From: Desulfurivibrionaceae bacterium
GTDB taxonomy: Bacteria; Desulfobacterota; Desulfobulbia; Desulfobulbales; UBA5123
DNA length: 64,000 nt
Assembly (NCBI GenBank): GCA_030145325.1
Contig: JAQYVW010000003.1
Location: 1 to 64,000 of the forward strand
Direction: 5' to 3'
The first letter of the stretch is position 1. The number at the start of each line of letters is the position of its first letter. Shown piece by piece: positions 54,184 through 63,368 of the stretch. The translations under genes and the position numbers were made by a program. The notes beneath the pieces are model-generated. The model did no database searches. It saw only the letters and a list, made by a program, of their open reading frames with translations, and had not been told where the DNA came from.

Positions 54184-55116
54184 GTCGAGCTGTTTTCTGA
54201 TTTCGCCCAACATTCTCACCGCTGTTACATCATTTTTCATCCGTTCCCGCAGCCTTCTTGCTGCCTGGCTCAAGGCAGAGATGTCACGCTGCAAGATTCT
54301 CCCCAGATTCACCAGGGTTAACTCGTCATGCTCCAGCACCAGCAGGGTTGCCATGGCCCTGGCCTCAGACTCCCGTCGCGCTCTTTTTTTGTCGGCAAGA
54401 TCTTTTTCCATAAGGCCGTAAACCATGCAGACCGCCGCGACAATATCTCTTTCGGCAAGTCTCCGGGCATATTTCTCTTCCGCCTGCTGCAACGCCTGCT
54501 CGGCAAAACGATCATCCCCGAGAATCCGCCCTTCGATGTTGCCGCAGTGAAACTCCTGCCGCCGCCCTTCACTAACACCGTCCGCCACAAATGATCCATA
54601 CCTTTCCCGAGCCGTGTTATTCCGCCGGGCAAACTGTGCCAGAACCCAGTCGGTGTCAAGCCACGGAAGTTGTTGTTTACCGAGATAGCTCTTGTGGCCT
54701 GACCATCTGTAGGCAAGCGGATCTTTTTCGATTCCGGCACGAACAGGATTGAGATGAATGTAGCGGACGAGCTCCAGGAGGTGGCTGTCGGCATTAATCA
54801 GGATAGCTTTGTAGCGGCCCTGAAAGAGATGGCCTATTCGTTTTTTGCGATGATTGATGTAGCGGGTGTAGCGAAAGCTGAGATTCTGGATAATGCGGGA
54901 CAGGGGGATTGGGCCGACTTGGATTGCCAGATGGATGTGGTTGGTCATCAGGCAGAAGGCGTGGATACGATGACCGAATCTCTTCACGCCTTCATCAAGA
55001 AGCTGATAGAAACGGCCCCGGTCTGCCTGGCTGAAAAAGACATTCTGACCATCGTTGCCGCGCAGGACCACATGGTAGACAGCGCCGGGATAATGGATGC
55101 GAGGTTTTCGTGCCAT
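54172..55116 (-). CDS. REP-associated tyrosine transposase (RAYT, IS200-like)
   Basis: An intact 314-residue HUH-type transposase. MARKPRIHYPGAVYHVVLRG opens the family; the metal-binding pair is NHIHL (H60, H62), and a helix with Y83 and Y86 (RYTRYINHRKKR) carries the nucleophilic tyrosine, followed by GHLFQGRYKAI. The C-terminal half is a longer, partly helix-turn-helix extension usual in RAYTs. These enzymes process single-stranded palindromic REP sequences. Here inverted 26-bp ends and three 27-bp tandem repeats flank it. It sits directly upstream of jetA on the same strand. Confidence 0.9.
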   Translation of the reverse strand: MARKPRIHYPGAVYHVVLRGNDGQNVFFSQADRGRFYQLLDEGVKRFGHRIHAFCLMTNHIHLAIQVGPIPLSRIIQNLSFRYTRYINHRKKRIGHLFQGRYKAILINADSHLLELVRYIHLNPVRAGIEKDPLAYRWSGHKSYLGKQQLPWLDTDWVLAQFARRNNTARERYGSFVADGVSEGRRQEFHCGNIEGRILGDDRFAEQALQQAEEKYARRLAERDIVAAVCMVYGLMEKDLADKKRARRESEARAMATLLVLEHDELTLVNLGRILQRDISALSQAARRLRERMKNDVTAVRMLGEIRKQLDKHP

Positions 55117-55134
55117 GTGAAAAGTTTACTTAGT

Positions 55135-55160
55135 AAACACCCATAAGTCAAGCCTGACCC
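55135..55160. repeat. Right inverted end of the transposase unit
   Basis: 26-bp partner of 54158-54183 (one mismatch). It continues into the tandem array. Confidence 0.8.
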
Positions 55161-55222
55161 CGGTCTGCCATAAGTCAAGCCTGACCCCGGTCTGCCGTAA
55201 GTCAAGCCTGACCCCGGTCTGC
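55142..55222. repeat. Three 27-bp tandem repeats
   Basis: Units 55142-55168, 55169-55195 and 55196-55222 differ by one base (CATAAG or CGTAAG start). Each contains AAGCCTGACCCCGGTCTGC, and the first overlaps the right inverted end. Confidence 0.92.
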
Positions 55223-55471
55223 CGGTCTGTTAACAGGAAAACCTGGGGAAGTAAAGGGAGTTGGCTACCCGCCCCTGAACCAAAAAAGCTATCCCGCTTT
55301 CGAAAACAATAAAGTAACGAGGAGGAGGGGCGGAGAATTCCCAATCTACGCCAGGACGCGGCGGTTCCGAAATCGACAGAATCGGCCCAATATTCCAGGA
55401 TTTTTCGTTGCGAACGATAATTCCCCGATACGTTCCTAGCCCGTGGTTTCAAGATCAAATGCTGTGGTGGG
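55223..55471. other. Right margin of the island
   Basis: No supported gene in about 250 bp. The following chromosome genes look unrelated to the island. Confidence 0.35.
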
Positions 55472-56551
55472 CTAAACAATATCCCCTTCTTTTATGTAGT
55501 GGTCATAATTGGTCAGATAGATATCTGCCAGGGTGAGAAAGGCGGTAATGATTAATGGCCCGTAGATAATCCCCATGAAGCCGAAAACATTCAGGCCGCC
55601 GAGAATGGCGAGGAAGACCAGCAGGGTGTGCATCTTGACCTGGGTGCCCACCATCTTCGGCTTGAGTATATATTCCACCGCAAAGGAAAGAACCATATAG
55701 AACAGTAGCATCATCATCCCGCCCATGACTTGCCCCTTGATAAAGAGGAGAAGGGCGGTGGGGATCAGGATCAGGCCGATGCCAAAGATGGGTAGAAAGG
55801 CGAGAATGGCCATCATCCCGCCCCAGAGAACCGGCGAACCAAGGCCGAAGATGGCGAAGACCAGGCCGCCAATAACGCCCTGAAAGAGACCACAGACACC
55901 GTTGCCCAGTAAAACTGCCCAAGCGATCTCTTCGAATTTCGTGATCAGACGTCGTTCTTGGTCATCGGGTAGGGGGGAGAGGCGTAAGACGAAATCCACC
56001 AGGCGGTCATGATCAATGAGTAGAAAAAAGATGATTAGGATCATGATCATGAATTGAAATACGAAAACCATAACATTGGCCGCCCAGGAGCTGGCCTGGT
56101 TGTATAAGAAAAGGCCGACCTCCTTGGCCAGATCGGAAAGAACCTTGCTGATCCCGTCTGGGGCCAAAGTGATCCCGAAACCGTCCAAAAAATCGCGAAC
56201 CCGCCCCAGCAAGGTGCTGCCATGGAGCAGATCCTTGAATTTCATTCCCAGATTGGCGCCTTTGCCCAGCAGGTAGAGGGCATACGCTTCCTGCGAAAGA
56301 GCGCCGACAAAAAAGATCAGGGGCAGGAAGACCAGGAAGATAATCAGCAGGCAGGTGATCAGCGAGGATAATCTTTCGGAAAAAAAATGTCGTAAAAAGG
56401 CATAAACCGGTTTGAAGATCCCGGCCAGCAGATAGGAAAGGACAAGGATGGCAAGAAAAGGCCAGAGTAGCCGTCCCACCAGCAGAACGGAGAGCAGGAA
56501 GATAAACATAAAATAACGGATAACCATGGGGCTTGGCGGCTGTTTTTCCAT
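55472..56551 (-). CDS. AI-2E-type membrane permease (YdiK/PerM family)
   Basis: A 359-residue integral membrane protein with about eight hydrophobic segments, paired at the N-terminus and clustered at the C-terminus, and the family stretch LGNGVCGLFQGVIGGLVFAI (about 205-224). The family includes TqsA and Na+/H+-type exporters; a role in signal export is not established here. The start at 56551 (MEKQPPSP) is preferred, but 56614 is also in frame, and neither has a strong ribosome site. Divergent from ilvE. Confidence 0.83.
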   Translation of the reverse strand: MEKQPPSPMVIRYFMFIFLLSVLLVGRLLWPFLAILVLSYLLAGIFKPVYAFLRHFFSERLSSLITCLLIIFLVFLPLIFFVGALSQEAYALYLLGKGANLGMKFKDLLHGSTLLGRVRDFLDGFGITLAPDGISKVLSDLAKEVGLFLYNQASSWAANVMVFVFQFMIMILIIFFLLIDHDRLVDFVLRLSPLPDDQERRLITKFEEIAWAVLLGNGVCGLFQGVIGGLVFAIFGLGSPVLWGGMMAILAFLPIFGIGLILIPTALLLFIKGQVMGGMMMLLFYMVLSFAVEYILKPKMVGTQVKMHTLLVFLAILGGLNVFGFMGIIYGPLIITAFLTLADIYLTNYDHYIKEGDIV

Positions 56552-56806
56552 TTGTGAACTCGTTCGTTTAGTTAGGGGGTGGCGGGAGGCTCTGGGCCAC
56601 TGGTTATAATCCATTTTAAACTAACATAGATAAGGATTTTTTCTCCATGATGTTTTTAGCAAACTCGCCTTGGGGTCGGGAAAAAACTATTTCAAAGGTA
56701 TCTGTTTTCGGCTATAAAAAATTTGCTAGGCGAATATGAATCCACGCGGACAGATCACCGATCCTTATTGGCATGGGTTCGTCTGTTTGTTTTGTAAGGA
56801 GAAAGT

Positions 56807-57871
56807 ATGGAGATCCAATTAGAAATCGTACCAGAGAGCGAACGGAAGGCAAAACCGGATGCCGCCTTGGGATTTGGTCGGCATATGGCGGACCATATGT
56901 TCGTGATGAGCTGGGATGAGGCGCAGGGGTGGCATGATGCGGCGATCAAGAAATATGCCGATTTTTCCCTAGACCCTGCCGCCATGGTTCTTCATTACGG
57001 GCAGGCAATATTTGAAGGGATGAAAGCTTTTCGCGGTCGCGATGGCCGTATTCATCTGTTTAGGCCCACCGCCAATTTTGCGCGGATGAATAAATCTGCG
57101 CAGCGGATGTGTATGCCGCAGATTCCAGAAGATGAGGTCATGAAAGGGTTACGGATGCTCCTTGAGGCCGACGCTGACTGGATTCCTGACGAGCATGGCT
57201 CATCACTATATATCCGCCCAACCATGATCGCTACTGAGGCCGGGCTGGGGGTGCGTCCCTCTAATCAGTATCTCTTCTACATTATAACTTGTCCGGTGGG
57301 TGCCTATTACCCTGAAGGATTTGATCCGGTAAAGATATTTGTCACTGATAAATATGTGCGGGCGGTGCCCGGTGGGGTGGGGGCGGCCAAAACTGCCGGT
57401 AACTATGCCGCCAGTATTATGGCGGCGGTGGAGGCCCAAAAGGCTGGCTACACGCAGGTCCTCTGGCTGGACGCAGTGGAACGTAAGTATGTCGAAGAAG
57501 TGGGAACCATGAACATCTTCTTCGTTATTGGTGACGAGGTGGTAACCCCGCCCCTTACCGGCTCTATCCTGCCTGGGATTACCCGGCAGTCGGTGATGCA
57601 GATCCTCGAAGATTGGGGGCTGCGGGTGGTGGAGCGACCAATCGCCATCGAAGAGGTGTTTGCCGCCACCGAGAATGGTCAGCTTTCCGAGATCTTCGGA
57701 ACCGGCACCGCCGCCGGAATTTCCCCGGTGGGCGCCCTGCACTATAATGACCGTGATTGCACCATTAACGGTGGTTGTACTGGCCAGTTATCGCAGCGGT
57801 TGTTTGATCATCTGCAAGGCATTCAGTACGGAGAGATGGAAGATTCGCACGGTTGGGTGGAAAACATATAG
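56807..57871 (+). CDS. ilvE: Branched-chain amino acid aminotransferase
   Basis: A 354-residue class IV PLP enzyme that aminates the 2-oxo acids of Leu, Ile and Val. The Schiff-base lysine is in GAAKTAGNYAAS, and EVGTMNIFFV and FGTGTAAGISPVG form the cofactor phosphate cup. AAGGAGAAAGT precedes the ATG. A single gene ending at a terminator; ilvD lies about 42 kb away. Confidence 0.95.
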   Translation: MEIQLEIVPESERKAKPDAALGFGRHMADHMFVMSWDEAQGWHDAAIKKYADFSLDPAAMVLHYGQAIFEGMKAFRGRDGRIHLFRPTANFARMNKSAQRMCMPQIPEDEVMKGLRMLLEADADWIPDEHGSSLYIRPTMIATEAGLGVRPSNQYLFYIITCPVGAYYPEGFDPVKIFVTDKYVRAVPGGVGAAKTAGNYAASIMAAVEAQKAGYTQVLWLDAVERKYVEEVGTMNIFFVIGDEVVTPPLTGSILPGITRQSVMQILEDWGLRVVERPIAIEEVFAATENGQLSEIFGTGTAAGISPVGALHYNDRDCTINGGCTGQLSQRLFDHLQGIQYGEMEDSHGWVENI

Positions 57872-57954
57872 GTTCTCCCAGCGGAAAAAATCATCATTGG
57901 GCAGCAGTTTCCGCCTCCCCGGTGGTTGCCGTGAAGTTAATTTACGGTAGCGGG

Positions 57955-57990
57955 CAAGGGAGGTTGGCGCTGTTGCCCTTGTTTTTTTTA
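57955..57990 (+). terminator. Terminator of ilvE
   Basis: CAAGGG at 57955-57960 pairs with CCCTTG at about 57976-57981, followed by a run of eight T. Confidence 0.6.
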
Positions 57991-58042
57991 TCCATCGCCT
58001 TGATTTTTTAAAATGCCGTCACTATTGTTTTGCGCAGTCGAC

Positions 58043-58066
58043 ATTCAAGGCGGTTCAGTCTTGAAT
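58043..58066. promoter_or_regulatory. Inverted repeat upstream of groES
   Basis: ATTCAAG (58043-58049) and CTTGAAT (58060-58066) form a perfect 7-bp inverted repeat with a 10-base spacer, about 112 bp before groES. The CIRCE sequence is absent. CTTGAA also matches the -35 of heat-shock sigma promoters, but no clear -10 follows. Confidence 0.4.
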
Positions 58067-58178
58067 TTCCAACAAGTTATTTATGGACAGTAGACAAGGT
58101 GGTGGACCTTGGGACAATTATTTGTTGCCAGGGCCGATTGCTTAAACGAAACATTTACTTAGAAGATGGAGGCAGTAC

Positions 58179-58466
58179 ATGAACATTCGTCCGTTGAATG
58201 ACCGTATCCTGGTCAAAAGGATTGAAGAGGAAACAACCAGCAAGGGCGGCATCATCATCCCTGACTCGGCCAAAGAAAAACCTGCTGAGGGCAAGATTGT
58301 TGCCGTGGGTAAAGGTCGGACCAGTGATCGTGGAGACTTGATCCCCATGCAGGTAAAAGTTGGCGATCTCGTTCTGTTCAGCAAATACGGCGGCAGCGAC
58401 GTTAAACTTGACGGCGAAGACTTCCTGATCATGCGTGAGGATGATATCCTCGGCGTTCTTGAATAG
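58179..58466 (+). CDS. groES: Co-chaperonin GroES
   Basis: A 95-residue Gro[13 protein letters not shown], the mobile loop [18 protein letters not shown] in pieces, and the C-terminal [18 protein letters not shown] in part. It caps GroEL. GGAGG six bases before ATG. Operon with groEL, 101 bp apart. Confidence 0.97.
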   Translation: MNIRPLNDRILVKRIEEETTSKGGIIIPDSAKEKPAEGKIVAVGKGRTSDRGDLIPMQVKVGDLVLFSKYGGSDVKLDGEDFLIMREDDILGVLE

Positions 58467-58537
58467 ACATACGTAAAATATAACTACGGATAGCCTGGTC
58501 GCTGCAAGGTGGCGGCTCTCTTTGTCATTTAAGCTAA

Positions 58538-60226
<1,689 letters not shown>

Positions 60227-60266
60227 TAAAAGCCCCCGGCCCTGCGCCGAGTGTTGTGGTGTAAAA

Positions 60267-60300
60267 AAGAGGGGTTTGCGTGATATCGCAAACCCCTCTT
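60267..60300 (+). terminator. Intrinsic terminator of groESL
   Basis: Perfect 14-bp stem (60267-60280 with 60287-60300), six-base loop, short T-tract. Confidence 0.92.
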
Positions 60301-60354
60301 TCTTGTAAGGCATGGTTGGTCTGCTGATATGTTGGTTAATTTGCCAATTTTCTG

Positions 60355-60385
60355 TTGACAAGGAGCGCAAAATTTAACATATAAA
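60355..60385 (+). promoter_or_regulatory. Putative promoter of tRNA-Met
   Basis: Consensus TTGACA at 60355-60360; the -10 is CATATA at 17 bp or TATAAA at 19 bp spacing. The tRNA starts at 60402. Confidence 0.55.
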
Positions 60386-60401
60386 GCTCTCATTTTCCAA
60401 T

Positions 60402-60478
60402 GGCGATGTAGCTCAGCTGGTTAGAGCATACGGCTCATATCCGTAGTGTCCGGGGTTCAAGTCCCTGCATCGCCACCA
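60402..60478 (+). tRNA. tRNA-Met (CAT)
   Basis: A 77-nt cloverleaf: acceptor GGCGATG/CATCGCC, anticodon stem TACGG/CCGTA with loop CTCATAT (CAT), T loop TTCAAGT, encoded CCA. It looks like an elongator Met tRNA; tRNA-Ile with a modified CAT cannot be excluded by sequence alone. Its 3' end begins the 81-bp repeat of the integrated segment. Confidence 0.9.
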
Positions 60479-60553
60479 GATTACAATCCGGCCTTTGTCC
60501 GGTTTATATATTAAGCCCGCTTTCCTTTATGGATTGCGGGCTTTTTTTGCGTT
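60473..60553. repeat. Left 81-bp direct repeat (att-like) at tRNA-Met
   Basis: Runs from the tRNA CCA end through its terminator and matches 62778-62858 at 77 of 81 positions, offset 2305 bp. The layout fits an attachment site created by integration at the tRNA 3' end. Confidence 0.85.
60513..60545 (+). terminator. Terminator of tRNA-Met, inside the left repeat
   Basis: AAGCCCGC (60513-60520) pairs with GCGGGCTT (60536-60543), followed by T residues. The right repeat copy has one mismatch in this stem (GCGTGCTT). Confidence 0.8.
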
Positions 60554-60938
60554 TGGGGTAGTCCGAGGAAATGTGTTGTAATCCGGGGGTAACAGGAGGA
60601 ACGCGTTCGGAAGTTACCCCCAATGTGGTGGTTTCTTAGCTCTGACGTGGCTTCCCGCCTTATCCTTTACTTGCATTGCGTTGGTGACTGGCATACAGTA
60701 AGTTGTCTGCAACGTCTCAGCGGAGGAAATTGGCAATATTCCGTTGGTATTGGCAGAAAAGTGGTGAAAATAATATGACTTTGGTGTAGCTTTTCTTGCA
60801 TTCATGTGCAAGTGAGTGGTCATTCATTTGCTATAATATTAGGTGCGTCTTAAGGTTTAGCGGTGCTTTCGTCGTATAACGTATGTTTTTTATTATGCAG
60901 CGCGCGATAATAATATAGTTAGCACCAAGGGGGGCGGA
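60554..60938. other. Left non-coding part of the 2.3-kb element
   Basis: No gene. It holds GGGGGTAAC at 60585-60593 and its inverted copy GTTACCCCCAA at 60613-60623, a motif that recurs near the right end. The AT content rises towards the first gene. Confidence 0.5.
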
Positions 60939-61223
60939 ATGGAACTTATTAAAGCTGTTTTGGTTTGTGCGGTTGGGGTCATAACTGTTACCTCTATCGC
61001 TGTTGGGTTAAAGATTCTTTTTTCCGACACAAACGAATACAATAGAAATAAGCGTAAAACGGGTAGTTGGTTAAACCCCATCATGGGAACCGTGCGGACG
61101 TCTCCCGAGGGGATTGGGAGAGACCATAGCATTTCGGCTGGTTTGGCTGTGAATGTAAGAACTGATACTTGGGTTGAGCAAGGTAAGCTTAGCGACGAGG
61201 CTATTGACGCAATTCTTACATGA
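60939..61223 (+). CDS. Small membrane-anchored protein of the element, unknown
   Basis: A 94-residue protein with one N-terminal membrane segment (about 5-28) and a polar tail of about 60 residues (NKRKTGSWLNPIMGTVRTSP, given in part). I do not recognise a family. A GGGGCGG-type ribosome site (AAGGGGGGCGGA) precedes the ATG. It is followed after 90 bp by the larger unknown gene on the same strand. Confidence 0.6.
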   Translation: MELIKAVLVCAVGVITVTSIAVGLKILFSDTNEYNRNKRKTGSWLNPIMGTVRTSPEGIGRDHSISAGLAVNVRTDTWVEQGKLSDEAIDAILT

Positions 61224-61313
61224 GTTGAGCTGCAGCCACGGTGTTTTCTATTGCACATGCGCGTTTTTGTCGCATGTGCTTTTTTTTGTCTTTTGTAGGT
61301 GAAGGTTTCTCGA

Positions 61314-62570
61314 ATGGCTATTGTGTATAAGGGTTGGATGCCGACCGTTGCGGGCAAGTTGTCGTTTAGCCTAATTGGTGAAACTACGGAAAATGGGCCT
61401 GCGGTATCAGTAAACAGAGCAGATGCCGCCCATAGGTATATTGTAAGTTACCAAAATAGAAATTTGAATGATTCAGTATTGCCAAGATGGCTTTCTAGGG
61501 TTCTCGTCAAATATCGTGGTTCGTTTAATTTTGTGTGCGTGGGGAGGTCATCTAATGCCATAGATGACCCTGGTGAATTATCAGGAAGCCTGATGGTTTT
61601 CAGGGTGAGAGGGGGTTGGCTAAAAGCAGAGCGGGAAATTAGGTATTCTCAACAAATGCTAGCTGGAATAGACATATCTCAATTTGGTTTGTTTCCAAGA
61701 TTTGATTGTTGTTTTGGGTCTGCCATAGATAAGATAAAGAGAGAGGCACCTTTCTGGGTTGATTTTAAACTGCACCGTGATGGAGTTGTTGAGATTTACT
61801 TGCATGATGATATTGAGAAGTCTTCAGGAGGTGTCAATTATCCACCTTCTCCTGTTCAAGTGGAAAGAATAAAAGATACAATCGCAGCGCAATGTTTTTA
61901 TTTTCTAAGGGACTTGACTCACCGGCATCAACATCATTCTCCAAAAACTGATACGCTTATGGACTTGTATCGGTGCGACAATGAGATTGACTGGAGAAGT
62001 GAGTCTTTGCGCGTATTGTATAGAAAGATATTAGATTTCAAGAGGATCAGAAAGGATGAGGTGTATTGCTCGTCACTTGGGTTGTTGATTTATGCGAAAT
62101 CGTTCAGGTATATATCGAAAGATTTGCTTGGTAAGACTATTTTTCCATCTATAAACGACAAGTTGTTAGAGGAGTCAATAAAGGCTTCGCAGGTGTCTAC
62201 AAACAATAGTCTCCAACAGAGTATTAAGAATTACGACAGGACAAGGAACGTTACTATAGGTGTTCTCGGGTTGTATTTGTCGCTCACAAGTTTGGTAAAG
62301 TTGACCGACAAAAAAATTCCCATAGCAGATGACAGCATGCTTTTGTGGCTTGCTGAAATAACAGTCAGGAACCCTTTTATTTCAATAGCCTTTGCGGTGT
62401 GTGGTATTTATTCATACCTTACCGCTAAAGATGTTGTTTCTTACGGTCGCTTTAAAATAGTTCGGAGCCTCCTGAGATTTTTGCAGCCATTGCCGAAGGT
62501 GTGGAACGTTTTTTTTTGGTTCTTCGCGGCGACTGCTGGGGGAGTTGTAATTGCTCATTTAATTAAATAG
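61314..62570 (+). CDS. Unknown protein with C-terminal membrane segments
   Basis: A 418-residue protein. Residues 1-300 are soluble with mixed beta/alpha character (VYKGWMPTVAGKLSFSLIG, given in part); three hydrophobic stretches occupy about 312-332, 350-372 and 395-416. I recognise no domain, no nuclease or ATPase motif. The base and codon composition is AT-rich against the host genes (AAT, ATA, AGA frequent), a sign of transfer. ATG 61314 has GGTGAAGG eight bases upstream; a GTG at 61299 is in frame. Effector-type membrane proteins of small defence elements look like this, but that is conjecture. Confidence 0.7.
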   Translation: MAIVYKGWMPTVAGKLSFSLIGETTENGPAVSVNRADAAHRYIVSYQNRNLNDSVLPRWLSRVLVKYRGSFNFVCVGRSSNAIDDPGELSGSLMVFRVRGGWLKAEREIRYSQQMLAGIDISQFGLFPRFDCCFGSAIDKIKREAPFWVDFKLHRDGVVEIYLHDDIEKSSGGVNYPPSPVQVERIKDTIAAQCFYFLRDLTHRHQHHSPKTDTLMDLYRCDNEIDWRSESLRVLYRKILDFKRIRKDEVYCSSLGLLIYAKSFRYISKDLLGKTIFPSINDKLLEESIKASQVSTNNSLQQSIKNYDRTRNVTIGVLGLYLSLTSLVKLTDKKIPIADDSMLLWLAEITVRNPFISIAFAVCGIYSYLTAKDVVSYGRFKIVRSLLRFLQPLPKVWNVFFWFFAATAGGVVIAHLIK

Positions 62571-62685
62571 TTTGTTTGGTTGCAGTCGTAAGGTTCTAGC
62601 GAAATCAGAGACGGAATATTTTCAACATTAAAGGTCAGCAAGCGCCGATTTCCCGAGGTAGTTTAAGTTTGTCCAGCAATAAAAA

Positions 62686-62708
62686 TTGGGGATAACTTTG
62701 GGGGTAAC
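62686..62708. repeat. Two direct copies of TTGGGGRTAAC
   Basis: TTGGGGATAAC at 62686-62696 and TTGGGGGTAAC at 62698-62708, one base apart. They are the same motif as at 60585 and 60613 and resemble arm-type integrase binding sites. Confidence 0.7.
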
Positions 62709-62777
62709 CGAGTTTTTTGAATATTGAAATATCGTTTTGTTTCGACCCGTTGACCTAATGATTCAAGGGACTGCAGC

Positions 62778-62858
62778 CCACTAGATAACAATCCGGTCTT
62801 TGTCCGGTTTATATATTAAGCCCGCTTTCCTTTATGGATTGCGTGCTTTTTTTGCGTT
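62778..62858. repeat. Right 81-bp direct repeat (att-like)
   Basis: Second copy of 60473-60553 with four mismatches. It lacks the tRNA body, so only the 3' CCA-side and the terminator are repeated. Confidence 0.85.
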
Positions 62859-63002
62859 CTGGGGTTCGGGTAAGCAGATTTGATCCTTCATTAGAAGGAG
62901 CTCCGCAGGCTCTACCCAAAGAGCCGTTGACATCGCCAATAGATGAATAATTAGGGTGATTGCCGGTACTTCTAGTCGATAAAGTGTTGATGGAGCAATT
63001 GT

Positions 63003-63185
63003 TTATCTTGAACGTTCCAGGTGATCCTTTTTTTTCAGTAATACCCAGAAAGCATGTGCCATGCCTGGCAACCATCCCAGCAGGGTAAGAATTATATTGA
63101 GCATTAATTTCCAACCGAATCCTACTTCCATGAAGACGACTAGGGGTGGGAGGATGATGGCGAGTAAGACACGAAGCAAGGTCAT
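63003..63185 (-). CDS. Pmp3/YqaE family membrane peptide (UPF0057)
   Basis: A 60-residue hydrophobic peptide with two membrane helices: LLRVLLAIILPPLVVFMEVG and ILTLLGWLPGMAHAFWVLL. The LPP in helix one and the LGWLPGMAHA turn are the family signature. These peptides modulate membrane potential in stress. AAGGAAACC precedes the ATG. Confidence 0.87.
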   Translation of the reverse strand: MTLLRVLLAIILPPLVVFMEVGFGWKLMLNIILTLLGWLPGMAHAFWVLLKKKDHLERSR

Positions 63186-63368
63186 GGTAATGGTTTCCTT
63201 ATGGGCTATGGGACTGTAAAGTTAGTGGTACCAGCACATATATTCTTCAAAAAGAATGGCATGGTTGGCGGTGAAAAGCAATGGGATTTCGGGGTTGGCG
63301 GTAGAGACAAAAAAGGCCATCTCGCGTATTTTAGCAGCCAACCTCTCCTCGGGACTGGGCCACCTCTT

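Noticed and set aside
43669-55222. Island integrated by an integrase at tRNA-Asn or tRNA-Pro
   Set aside because: I found no direct repeat of either tRNA 3' end at the far margin and no integrase gene, so only proximity is claimed.
58000-58178. CIRCE element before groES
   Set aside because: The TTAGCACTC-N9-GAGTGCTAA pattern is not present on either strand.
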